A stretch of 64,000 nucleotides of DNA. It comes from Bemisia tabaci (taxonomy: Eukaryota > Arthropoda > Insecta > Hemiptera > Aleyrodidae). Positions 46,734 to 58,715 of the stretch are shown here, piece by piece. Positions within the stretch are counted from its first letter, which is position 1; each line of letters begins with the position of its first letter. The notes under the pieces are model-generated. The model was given only the letters and a program-made list of their open reading frames with translations, ran no database searches and was not told where the DNA came from. Position numbers and translations under genes: made by a program. The stretch is from assembly GCF_918797505.1 (NCBI RefSeq), contig NC_092794.1, positions 29,642,218-29,706,217 of the forward strand, in the 5' to 3' direction.

Positions 46734-46779
<46 letters not shown>
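46734..46779 (+). repeat. 46-bp A homopolymer
   Basis: Pure A tract, the longest homopolymer in the window. Possibly a retroposon tail or an assembly-sensitive microsatellite. Confidence 0.9.
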
Positions 46780-46781
<2 letters not shown>

Positions 46782-48048
46782 ATATCTAAAAACGAAATCA
46801 AGGTGAAAAGATTCTAAAAACTTCCTTCTTACACAATGTTTCGGTTATCGCGTTACATTCGAAATTCTCTTCCGGGTGCTGAGTGCTAAGAGGTGCGAAA
46901 TTGTTTGCCACTAAAACAAGCGGTCACAGCATACTGTTGATTCCGATGGTGAAATGACTGAGGAAGACTCAGGCAGCATTTCCTATCTAGGCACATATAT
47001 TTTAGCAAATCAGGTTATTTGGTCGAATCTCCTCTAATAATGAATTGATCAATTTAGATACCTCGATTAGAAGCATTTTGCGTAAGAAAAATGCGTTTTT
47101 TTTAAGCTTTTCGCTTAAAAAACGACACTACGACACAGGTGGGGGTCCAACCCTTGCGCACTAGGATGCTGCTACACAAAAAATCAACATGGCTGACGCT
47201 TCTGCGCGCAAATTGTAAGGAAGCACTATGATCTTTATCACCGCAAGGAAAATGTAAAAATAAACACGCTGGTTGATAAAATCCCCTCATCGTCGGGAGT
47301 TTTGGCGGGATGGCGTCGGCCAAGTTAAGTGTTGCACAGCATCCTAGTACGCAAAAGTTGGATGGAACGACTCCCTCTTCCAAAATACCTTTTCTTTTCG
47401 CTTTAGCTGAAGTTTACAACAGGCCCATCGCAGCGCTGAAACAAGAGTTGCGTCATTATGCCACTTTAGCAAACGAGCCTTCCTTACCAACTATTTTAAA
47501 CAAAAAAAAAGGTTGACCTTTCGGTGCTCATTTGCTGAAATAGTGAAGCAGGGGTCCAATCATGTAACACAAATCTAGGCGAGACACTACGCGAGATCCT
47601 CCTGTCGGATTTCCGAAGCCAAATGAAAGTCGTATCAACAAACTTTCGTACTTAAAACGTTAACCTAAAAAAGAGCGCTGAAAATGGAAGTTATTGTAAT
47701 CTTGCTGAGTGGTGCCTTGAACATTTCAGAATTGTCCCCAATCTATGAATATAAAGAGCCCAACATTTATGATTTCAGCCTGATCTTTTCGATTTAAAAT
47801 TGTACGTATTAGCGTAAATAACTCAAATTGACGAAATACACTTGCAACTATTATTTTTGGGTAAATTACTCGGCAGTCGGCATACTAGAGCGGGACCACA
47901 TTTTGTAATGATAAGTAACTACAATTCCTGACTCCGTTGAAACAGCATCTAAGTGCACAGGAATACTAATGCCACATACGCTGTTTCTAAAATAAAACAA
48001 AAGTAGTAGTTCTTTACTGCAAATGTAAAGTTCAGCGCTGCCGTTCTA
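46780..48048. other. Unrecognised interval
   Basis: No recognised gene. Overlapping frames 47102-47383 (minus, 93 codons) and 47310-47516 (plus, 68 codons, product begins MASAKLSVAQHPST) look compositionally normal, but neither shows a domain I know. Possible exon debris. Confidence 0.35.
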
Positions 48049-48066
48049 GGGGGGGGGGGGGGGGGG
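48049..48066 (+). repeat. 18-bp G homopolymer
   Basis: G run followed about 100 bp later by the decayed hairpin array at 48168-48215. Confidence 0.9.
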
Positions 48067-48167
48067 TGTTAAAAGACTTCGTGACGTAGTTGAATTTCTC
48101 CTAACACAACGCAAAATAACTGGTTGGATCTTTTTACTTCTTCTTATCTTAAATGAAAGTAGGAAGC

Positions 48168-48215
48168 TACGCCTTCTGGCCGCTTCACGGTCACGCCTAA
48201 GGCGTAATGCGTTAC
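48168..48215. repeat. Decayed hairpin array
   Basis: AGGAAGC-TAC-GCCTTCT, then GGCCGCTTCACGGTC, then ACGCC-TAA-GGCGT. The order and the TAC loop match the array at 562, with stem sequences drifted but pairing kept in the first and third. Confidence 0.65.
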
Positions 48216-50680
48216 TCTTATAATTTAATATTACATAGTAGGATTTTTTTTGAAATTTTCTCTGGTGAAGCCGAAATTGCAGGATAAAATCTTCGGAGCT
48301 TGATGCAAGAATTAATATTCTATTGACGGAAATTTTGCAACATTCGCATGCGCATACGGCGTTCTCCATTGGCACGCCCAGTATTGCAGATGCGATCACT
48401 TCCAAAATATTAGGGCCCATAGTGGTTTCTACATAAACCTGTGATGGATTTTCGACCATGTAATCATTAAAATTGATTCAACGATGATTTGACTGAGAGA
48501 CCTCAGGGGTGTGCACGAATCGACTAAAGCCGTGTCACTTCTTTTTGCCGAGGACCATGCATTCCCGATCGCACTTCTACGTTTTTACGTAACAGATTAA
48601 ATAAAGCAGAAAAGACAGTCTTACTAGCAGACTCAGGGCTAAATTTCATCACAGAATGTCAAATATTTTGACTTACTAAATTATAACGCTCATAAAGAAC
48701 TTGTTGTGTATCTGCAATTTCGATGAAATTCATCAAGGTTGCTATTCAAGTGGCTACCCTCCACGAACTGAGATTTTCATTATTTCATACACCACTACCT
48801 ACATAGGTACATACCTGCGCACATTCTTTACGTTCAACACTAGAGTGTTTGTACTTCAGTTATATATTAGTGTATACACTATTATTTTGTGTTCAGTGCA
48901 GACTTCAGAACAAAGATAGAAATACAAAATATGTATTTTCCTTGGGGAAATTAACCAGAAGACGTGAATGCAAAATTATGCTGGCGGCAACACTTCGCAG
49001 AAATTACGATGCTGTCTTTTCTGCACAGACACTATCGCGGAAAACGAACGCTTACAAAACTGTGATTGCTACCTAAATTTTTACGGTCGTGCATAACATA
49101 CAAGAGATGGCGCGCTTTTAAAACTTTACATATCATATTAGCCATAAAATTTAAACCGTGCACCGATCAGCCATCAGGCCATCACCTCGACAGAGGGCGG
49201 TCCCATTTTCTGGTGTCTAGTAGAGTCTTAGCCCTCTTCGGGAGTTGCCTCATGTCTCAAGGTTACCTTAGTTCCCCATCGGGTGGCAGAAACCGGCGCT
49301 AGCGACCAAAAGGCTGAAGTCATGCCAGAAAGGGTTCTTAAGCACCAGACTTACAGGTAGAGAAACCGTTGCTGGGAAATGGCGCAATGGATTCCAAGGG
49401 ACTGAAGCCAGGACCTCGTGGCCGCGAGGCCCAATAGTGATACTTCAAACACCAGACCTACCTGTTCCCAGTCTACAGAGCACAATCCCTGCGGCGTTAA
49501 TCGATTCACGCCCAACCTCAAAAGACTACCCAAGGGACTATCGGATGATGGAGTTGCCCCAGGCCCCCGAAGGTACCTCAATAGACAGTCTCTGCTCCAC
49601 CTCCGCAATTTGACAGCAATGTTTCTACTCCATTTAAATCTGTGTTGAACTATCGATTTTCGTCGGGGTAACTGGCCCCTCTAAGAATCGATGCATTTCC
49701 GTATGTTTAAATGGAAAAAAGACAATCATACCGATTTGCTGGATCCGCCAATGGGTGGGATGTGAGCAAATAATCATTAGGCAAAGGGACAACCCGCAGG
49801 ACTTGCTGCCCGGGGTATCGAAGGACGCATCCGGCCAACCGTTCTCCATGCACCTGAAAGCGTGATCAGTCAGGCTGATCCAGTCCACCTTGCTTTTAAT
49901 CATCGACCCTAGGGACACGGGAATCACAGATACAGAGAACAAACACTCTGGCACTCCGCTTTGTATAGACGCGTTAAGTCCACCACAAGGGGCAGGCCGA
50001 CACACTTAGTCAGGATTTGAGTAAACAGTGGTCAGCAAAAGGTGCCATCACGTGATGATCAAAAGTATAATTCTAAGTTTTTCGGATTCAGCTGGGGAAC
50101 AATGTGAGGATATCTAACTTGACACATGAACATTCGTAACTAACGTGAACGTTAGTTTTCCCCCTGACTTTTACGTTATCCTGTTCTTTTCCCGGGGCTT
50201 TCCCCATATCACCCATATTTATCCATAAATTTTTGGATTTCCCAAATGCCCCTTCCTGTAGCCACGCCGCTCGAATCTAAAGTGGACGCTGCAAACACAG
50301 CTGAAAAATTTCGAAATGGGTACCTAAATGAGAAGGGGAAAAAAAGAAGAGGAAAATGAGAATAACGTACAAACTTTGAGTTGGACGGAGGAGTTGGAAA
50401 AACAAGAACACTTACTTGGAAATGAAAAGACGATAAGCAAGACACTATTTTATTCCAACTGATGTCAGAGCATAATAACACTCAAAATAAATGAAAAACT
50501 AATTTAACAAATCTGCAAATTTTTTTGTTTTGTTTTTTCTCTTTTTTTACGAGATTAATGATGTTGGTGCACAATGCCGCGGCGCAACGGGTCGAAAAAG
50601 CGAGCGAGCGGAAGGGAAACAAACAAACCACGGAGCTGCACACGCGAGTGTCCGGAACACGTTGTTGAACTCGGTTAGAG
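48216..50680. other. Unrecognised interval
   Basis: No gene or repeat partner found within the window. 49180-50010 is less AT-rich and has frames on both strands (49634-50005 minus, 123 codons) with no motif. It could be an old element absent elsewhere in the window. Confidence 0.35.
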
Positions 50681-50690
50681 GGAGACAGGT

Positions 50691-50735
50691 TATATAAATA
50701 TATACGTCGACGGTGGCGCTCTCAAGAGACGCAGC
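50691..50735 (+). promoter_or_regulatory. Possible TATA promoter
   Basis: TATATAAATA (50691-50700) is a strong TATA-box match inside a CpG-containing stretch, with CTCAAGAGACGC about 30 bp downstream where an initiator would fall. The initiator match is weak and no gene was recognised downstream, so this is tentative. Confidence 0.25.
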
Positions 50736-50739
50736 CGGG

Positions 50740-53700
50740 TACTTGACCAACTCCATTCATAAACCCGCTTCAATCTGCATCCAAGTGTATCCAACGAGTA
50801 GTGATCAGGATCGGTGGAAGGGAGAGGAGAGGCGCAGCTTTACATCGACGCGCGACGACGCGACGTGTGCAGCTGGATAGAAGTTGCCGGTTCAATGCTC
50901 TAACATCGAAGAATGCGAATTCAGGGTTATTTAGGACCCCCGGCCACTATGCAGTCAAACCTTACAAAGGACCAATTAGGGAGGATAGGGTGGGCCTGGC
51001 CCCCTAGAATTCGAAAAATTTCCGTCTGCCCCCCCCCTCCCCCCCCTGTAAATTTAAACCAGAGAAAAAGCCTTAATAACCGATGCATTCGCTCGTTTCA
51101 TTGCATATAGCGATAAGATCGAGGTGTTTTACGCGTATTATTGATGGCATTCTTTCGGAGCGATTATGAATAATTTGAGGTTGTTTTTAGATACTTACAG
51201 TTTAGAAGCAGCCTTTATTGCAAGTTTTGCAGCCCCTCTACGAATTTTATCCCCCTCCTCCCACCCCACCCTCCCATTAGGTAGAAATGGCGCCCATGCC
51301 TAACCCCTGACAAGAGCTACGCCGGAAAAAGTTTGGTTTAGCGTTCGGTGATATGAGAATGTTAATCGTCAATAGAATCTACGGCAGCAAATAAGTTACC
51401 TCTAATCGCATGTACCAAAAATACGGTAAGGCTGTAGGGTGGGTCGAAAAAAGGCCTATTGTCTTGACCGTAATAGCGAACTAATTGTGTTAAACATGGT
51501 ACAACTCACGTGTATTGAGCTTCAGCCCTCCACGCCACCCCTTACATAAAGTCCACACTTTAAGGGATAAAAATCGACTAACACATTTTTTGAAAAATAT
51601 TAACATCTACTCCAAAGGAATTTAACGAGTTAGAGCCCTCTCGGCTATAATTTCACGGATAAGTTCAAAGCGACGATTATCGGCGCTCCGAACAGCCCTT
51701 TTTGCCACCCCGTGGAGAGAAGGAATTTTGAATAGGTACGAAATTCGAAAATTTGACAACCCCCCCCCCCCCCCCATGAAGACGACAAGTTGCCAGCACG
51801 AAGGCAAACATTTCGTTGGTTTTGACGTATCTTAAAGCCTTTGCTTTAAATCACAAGTTAGAGCCGCGCGAAGGTCACACGCGTCGGACCCGCGTCGATG
51901 CTCCCGGCCGCGCTGTTGCCGTTGGAGGCCTATTATTAGTACCGCGCCGTGCCACCGTGCTGCATCATCCTCCACTCGAACCACGACCGCCCTCTAGCTC
52001 TTACATTAGCGGTAGTCTGCGATTCATCATTTACCTAGCCTCTCTCCTCCTTTCCATTTCAGATGAACTTTGCAACTTACGTAAAAATGTGTGAAAACAG
52101 GATTACAGAATCACTGAAACACATTTTCTGGAATGAAACTTTTAAAAGATAAAAACCAAACATTCTTATACCGTTGAGGTCGATCATTTCTATTATGAAT
52201 GCAATCTAGATTGTAAACACTAAAAGCAAATTTTAACACATGTCATTTTTATCGTCATGAGGGGTGTTTATTCTTTACGCCGTCGAAAAGGGTTTTTCAC
52301 CCTATCCTAGTTTTGTGCCCGCTTCTCTTGCTTCAATACTTCCAGATTATGGGAATGCACTTGAGATGGTGCGAGAAAATTTGTTGCAATGAATTCTTTC
52401 CAGAAGAATACATTTACTGAAGAAGAGAGCGGTCATCCAGTATTCGGACGGAAGTTGCAATGGCGAAGTCACTTAAAATTGAAAATTGTGCTGTTTCGGC
52501 AGGTAGAAAAAAATGTTAAGCTTCCGCAACAAACTTCCCTGACTTTCCGGAACTTAACGTCCTGTGATCAAAGTTCCTATGGTCACTGTTCCAATTCTGG
52601 CGTAGACCTCCGAAGATTCTGTCGATTTGTGAATCAGGGGTCAGCTTGGAATCGTTACGTCAATCCTTGGATTGTTTCATAAACAAAACCGCCTTGCGTC
52701 AAAACTTTCGACGAGACAGAAGGTGATGTTCAAGGTCCGTAGAGTACTGTAAATCTTTATTGCGGATTCGTTTTCACGAGTTATGCATATCACTCATAAA
52801 AATGCAATCCCGGCCAGCAATGTTTAAAATTTCGTGATGAATGTTTATTTATGGCGCGAAGAGTGACTAGAGATTTTATCTTTCGACATTCGAACCTGCC
52901 TAATTGAGTAGTTTCTTTCGCTACGGACAGCCGACGTGACACCGAACAACGCCTGACCTTTTCCGTTTCTTCAGAACAATTCTGAAATCAATTAAACTTG
53001 ATTCACAATGATTCACCTTGGGGCTTATAAAGCTTAAACTATCCGATAACGCTTTATAATGGGATTCACTGTATAGCCATATCAAAATGAGCCCATCTTT
53101 TTGCGTTTGTTTTAAGGCTTGGTATAGTCTTCATCGTTCCACAAATGAGGCATTTTTTGGTAAAAGTGCGTATGAGACATTCAATGCTGGTGAGCTTGTG
53201 TAAGATAGTTCTCTAGTTGTAAGTAACTTATCCGACAGTTCTGCAGTGAATTTTTCCCTGAATCGGCTACAACGTGTTCCTCACACTTGTACGCAGGTAA
53301 GAGGTCGACGTTGAATGAATTTAATCTCCCGAAAAATCTATGAAAAATTGCACAATCTTGGCAGCAATGCAAGCCTCATATGCCCTTTTACCGACAATAT
53401 TCTTCAAATAATACCAGTTTATCGCGAAGCATTCCACTCTGTCCACGGCCTTCCTCGAACCTAGGATTTACGGCGGATTTTCAATACCAAAATGAAGGAC
53501 TTTTCGGGAGATTTTGATGGAAAGTGCACAGTTAAAATTTAAGAAGTTTAGCAAAGTGTGATACACATTTTTGGGGAGGTCAGCATCTCAGACTTTCAGA
53601 GAGACGCACTTGAACTTATTGCGGGAAAAATTCTATGCGTAGTGGTAGACCACAGAAGAGAGGATATGGCGAAAGCGTAACGGCCTTTAAAAATACATGG

Positions 53701-53740
53701 AGAGGTGAGAGAAATGAATAAATGTGTCTGGTCAAATGTC
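50740..53740. other. Unrecognised interval
   Basis: No repeat partner or protein family recognised. Holds a 16-bp C run (51760-51775). 51870-52000 is CpG-rich. The plus frame 52389-52682 (97 codons) has ordinary composition but no identifiable domain. Confidence 0.35.
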
Positions 53741-55561
53741 AAAACTTTAGACAACTAACTAAGAGTCAAATCATCTATACAAACAAATTATTGGCGGTCT
53801 ACCGCGATCTTTAGATTCTCCACCTCGTCCTGCGGTCCGGTTCCCCCATATTCCACGCCCCCGAAAATCGATTTGCGGAACCCCGTTAGCCTGGTCTCCG
53901 GTCCTTCCGCCAGGTTTTCCGGTGTAACCCTCCGGTGAGATACTGCACCTCGACGGGTTTTCTCGGCACCGCCGCGCCGTGCCGCCGCCGCCGCACACTG
54001 TGGTATTTGACCGAAAAACCTGGCCAAAACCTCAATTTTAAATTTTTTTTTAGTGGAAAACCAATGTGATATTCGAAATCTACACTGTTTTTTACCCTGG
54101 TAGACATGTATGTACCATTTTTCGAGTGGCTCAATTTCCCGCGAAGAGACCACGAAGTTACCTATTTCTCAGCGATTATTTTGATATGTTTCGGCGCGCT
54201 ACTCGTCGATCAGTTTACTTCAACTGTGCGATCATAAGAGGGAAGTTCGGCGATATGCAACACATTCTTAGGGGTATATTCTACACAACTAACCACAGTA
54301 TTTTCGAAATTTCTTTTTTTAGTGATTTTCACAGGAGGTTGAAAAGTGATGTAAAAGTAAACGTTTTTTTCGAAATTCAGAGGCCGATATCTTTTTTCTC
54401 TCAACTGTTCTCAAGCAGTTTGAGGCGGGATGTTATAGTCCGAAGTGGGTATTTTCAGGATTCAGGGGTGACAGACTGAGGAAAACTGAGGAAATTGAAA
54501 TTTTTGACTTTAAAGATGGACTTTTGAGCGATTTTCACAAACATGAATGGGAAAAATTATGTCGATACTAACGACTGAAATTGTATTTTTCCAACAGCTC
54601 TGACCCATTTAGTACCAATTGGGTGATATTCGGTCACGCAACCTGTTTCTTTGGCCCCTACGCCCTCGAAAGAGGGATAAAAAAAATAATTTGAAAGCGG
54701 ATGGGAGGGTCACTTTAAAGTCTTGCAAAAGTGTTTAATCCGTTATCTAACAATCTCTTCGTGCATTATCCTTGAGTATAGACATATTTATGCCATGATT
54801 TACTTTGACAGACAAATTTGAGTCCATGCGGCCCCGGGGATGGGGCTTTAAAAGTGGCCCTCTGGCACCATGAAATTACGCTGTGAGGCACATTTGAAGC
54901 CTCGTAAAAGTGAGATATGTGGTTTTCTTACGAATTTCGTAGTGAAGTGCCTCACTTTGAGATGTGGACCATGGGTTAGGAAGGAACCCATCAAAATGAA
55001 TCATTTTCACAGGTGCTTTCTGTCCTTACAATGGTTCTTATTATGATAGAACTCATTTTCATCTTATAATTTATCCTCAAATCATCATATGGAGGTCCCG
55101 GCACTTTCATACTAGCACTAATTTTGATTCAAAACTGTCAAAAATCTAATATCTAGAATGATTCATATTAATTTTTTGAGAAATGTACAATTACTCCTCA
55201 ATGTGAGAGATCGGCTGTTTCGTCAAAAATTTTGAAGTGACTTACGCTGTTTTAAAAAAAACCATTAATGAGGTAATAGAAAGTCCTTATTTCGAAAAGT
55301 AGACCATAGGTGAAGGAGAAACTCGTCTAAATGCACCGCTTTAGTTAGATACTTTGCGTCCTTTTAAAGGCTTTTTGGAGGGCTTCTTGCACCCTCTTTA
55401 AACTCTCCGCAAATTGTCATATGATGTGTTAGGTGGTTAAATTGTGCATATTATCACTTAAGAAGAAGTACTGATTGTAAAATATTTTTAAAACTCGGCG
55501 ATATCTGGTGATAAATAGTTTTGGCCAGCTATTCAGGTCTAATACCACAGTGTGCGCCGCC
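53741..55561 (+). mobile_element. 1.8-kb repeat unit X, copy 2 (uninterrupted)
   Basis: Aligns with 5348-9209 from AAAACTTTAGACAACT to TGTGCGCCGCC but lacks the three insertions, giving clean empty sites near 54616, 55062 and 55112. The first ~706 bp appear identical to copy 1. The flanking sequence differs completely on the left and from the GCCGCC onward on the right. The 137-codon plus frame (54066-54479) is conserved but with only two differences, both amino-acid changing, so there is no sign of coding constraint. Confidence 0.9.
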
Positions 55562-55930
55562 CCGTTTGTTCTTCCGGCATGCGGGTGCCCTCCGATGGCC
55601 GGAGCTGAAGTTCCAAAAATTACTGACCTCAACCTATCCAGAAGTGCACTGCGCCTCGAAAGACCAGTTTTTCGATCCCTATATTTTTTCCAGGAAAACC
55701 GCCGCCTCTGCCGTTCATCCTTTCTGCTCGAGATTCGGCACGCGGGGACCCCGGGCTGCTGGAGCTAAAGTTCCGACGATTACCACCCTTGACCTCCCTG
55801 TAGGGTCGCTCTGCCCTGAGAAACCATCTGTTTGACCCCTACCTTGAGTCCCCTACTTCGTACCTTCCCGTTTGTATCCCGTGCTCCAAATTGCGTCTGC
55901 GGGTCCAGGCAATTTGATAACGATTTAACC
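55562..55930. other. Short interval between unit X and a palindrome
   Basis: Relatively GC-rich (55560-55860) with no recognised gene; the frame 55521-55835 carries no motif. Confidence 0.35.
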
Positions 55931-58369
55931 AGTCCAGGCAAATAGGCCAAAAAGGGGCCATAGCCTGCAAAAATCCCGGGTAGCAATTTTTTCGGTGATT
56001 CCTAAGTGATTTTTGACGCTGAATCCGAATTATAACTTTGCACCAAAAATTTTGGAACGGAAAGTTGCCAAATTTGGCAAAAATGGCCTAAAATCGGCCT
56101 TTTTCCGGATTATGGCCTGTAACTTGCCTAAAATTGATCTAAGGGTAAAATTAGTTATTTCAAAAATAAAGCTCGTTAAATTTCCTAGAAAATACCTATA
56201 CCTTTTTTTGCTTAAGGCAAAATCAAGCGCGCTGGCGAGCTCCGAACTTTGAAAAAATGAGTGAAAACTGCGCACATTGGAATGTGTTGGGTTCCTTATT
56301 ATTTACATCAATTCATTGCACTTAGTGTAAAGAGGTTGTTCCATCCCCCGTTAGATTTGGCCCCCTATCAAATATGATCCATCTTTTCAGGAGTGATACA
56401 GTAGCATGCAAGACGTTCAAATATGGCGGTCATTTTGACTTAGGCCCCCCCAGAGAGGGGGGGCGGGGGGTCAAAGACAAAACCTTCAACTGCCTATAAC
56501 TTTTGAGCGAAAAATCGGATTGAGTTGAACTTTTTTTTAAATGAAAGATCTCAAAAAGATCTATCTGCTGATACCAGAAAAATTGAAAAAAAGTTAAATT
56601 TAATGCAAATTTTTAGCAATTTTTCGATTTTTTAGGAGACAAAATTTTCAATTTTGTCGTGTTTCGGCACCGCGCAATGACTCTACTAAAACAAAAACCA
56701 GTTTTTTAGATTCTACACTCAATTTCCTATAAGATGCAAAAAACCGCATCTTGGGGAAACGTTTAGATCGCGAGCTATGGCTTGTCAAAGGTAGCCCCGC
56801 GCTGTTCGCATATCCTCCACGCGTCTGCCACCGATCCTGTTGCCCCTCCTCCCCCATCCTAAATGCAAATTAACATTCTACTACCCAGCTTTCGTATATA
56901 TCTGCGTTATAGGTACGTGAAAATTTCAGCAAGTTCGTGATTTCCAGTGGAATTGATACTTTATTTCGCTCCCCCCCCCCCCCCCCCCCACCCGGCCACT
57001 GGCACTGAAGTTTGCCCCTGCCTACAAGTTGTAATAGTTTTTTCTTGTGTCTAACTGGAGGTATTTGTTTTCTAGATTACACGCTAAAATGAACAGAATA
57101 GGTATAAAAAAAGTAATTTATTAAGTGAATTGAAAGCAGTTACACAAGGATACACACAGGTTACACAAGGAGGTTGGGAGGTGGGATAAAAAATTACCTC
57201 AATTCGATTTCGTAGTCACAGGGTGCTACATCAGCAAAAACATGTAACAAGAAAATGTTTATAATTCTTTTTCGCACAATATTTGGAGCACAGTGGCCGG
57301 GTTGGGGGGGGGGGGGGGAGAGATATAAAGCATCAATTCCACTGGAAATCACGAACTTGCTGGATTTTCACGTACCTATAACGCAGATATATACGAAAGC
57401 TGGGTAGTAGAATGTTAATTTGCATTTAGGATGGGGGAGGAGGGGCAACAGGATCGGTGGCAGACGCGTGGAGGATATGCGAACAGCGCGGGGCTACCTT
57501 TGACAAGCCATAGCTCGCGATCTAAACGTTTCCCCAAGATGCGGTTTTTTGCATCTTATAGGAAATTGAGTGTAGAATCTAAAAAACTGGTTTTTGTTTT
57601 AGTAGAGTCATTGCGCGGTGCCGAAACACGACAAAATTGAAAATTTTGTCTCCTAAAAAATCGAAAAATTGCTAAAAATTTGCATTAAATTTAACTTTTT
57701 TTCAATTTTTCTGGTATCAGCAGATAGATCTTTTTGAGATCTTTCATTTAAAAAAAAGTTCAACTCAATCCGATTTTTCGCTCAAAAGTTATAGGCAGTT
57801 GAAGGTTTTGTCTTTGACCCCCCGCCCCCCCTCTCTGGGGGGGCCTAAGTCAAAATGACCGCCATATTTGAACGTCTCGCATGCTACTGTATCACTCCTG
57901 AAAAGATGGATCATATTTGATAGGGGGCCAAATCTAACGGGGGATGGAACAACCTCTTTTATCATCTTCACATAATTTCTCCAGAAATTACTCGTCAGAC
58001 GAATAAAAAAGGAGACATCGGGCAAAAACCGCAAAAAACGCGATTTTCGCTCATTTTTCAAAGCTCAGTGCCTGTCAGCGCGCTTGATTTTGTCCTGAGA
58101 AAAAAAAGGTATAGGAACTTTTTTCTAGCTTTAACGAGCTTTATTTTTGAAAATCACTAATTTTATCGTCCGATCAACTTTTGGCAAGTTACAGGCCATG
58201 ATCCGAGAAAAAGGCCCATTTTAGGCCATTTTCGCCTTTCGCAACTTTCTGGTCCGAATTTTTTGAGGCAAAGTTGAAATTTGGATTCAGCGTCAAAAAT
58301 TACATAAGAATCAATAAAAACATTGCTACCCGGGATTCTTGCAGGCTCTTTTCCTTGTTTGCCTGGACT
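55931..58369. mobile_element. Palindromic element D, 2.4 kb, two-tier arms
   Basis: The outer arms (55931-56325 and about 57960-58369, starting AGTCCAGGCAAA) are inverted but clearly diverged, with an unmatched ~100-bp stretch. The inner arms (about 56326-56968 and 57320-57960) are near identical; a 69-codon frame at 56648-56857 equals that at 57431-57640. The spacer is bounded by a C run (56971-56989) and a G run (57304-57318). Each inner arm holds GTGATACAGTAGCATGC, GAGTTGAACTTTTTTTT and CTAAACGTTTCCCC blocks shared with families A and B. No protein. Confidence 0.9.
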
Positions 58370-58425
58370 ATCAGAGCCGTCGACGTTCGATAAGGTAATA
58401 TTTCGCGATTCCAACGTCGCGGGGT

Positions 58426-58534
58426 GGGGGGGGGGGGGGGGCTTCAACGGAAAAATCGTCCTGGCTTCCTCCCTGTCGTGCCGTTTTGGGCCGCGTTAGG
58501 GCCGGAGAGTCCCCCCCCCCCCCCCCCCCCCCCC
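58426..58534. repeat. G16 and C24 homopolymers bracketing an 69-bp segment
   Basis: G run 58426-58441 and C run 58511-58534, the longest C run in the window, lie 69 bp apart in opposite sense and could pair as a hairpin. Confidence 0.85.
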
Positions 58535-58715
58535 AGGTCAGCAACGGAGGCGCCGGAACCGGCCCAGTTTCTGTGTAGGTCGCGCAGATTTTGGAAACAG
58601 AGGGCCACTTTGCGGTTGCCATGATTCAGATGTTAAGCATATGATTAGAGCGCGGGGTGTCACCGGATCTTGCTTGCTAGCAGGAGTTAGGTGGGTGAAT
58701 TCAAATAAGGGTCCA

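Noticed and set aside
49634..50005. 123-codon minus frame as a host exon
   Set aside because: No recognisable domain, no supported splice sites, and open frames exist on both strands in this less AT-rich stretch.
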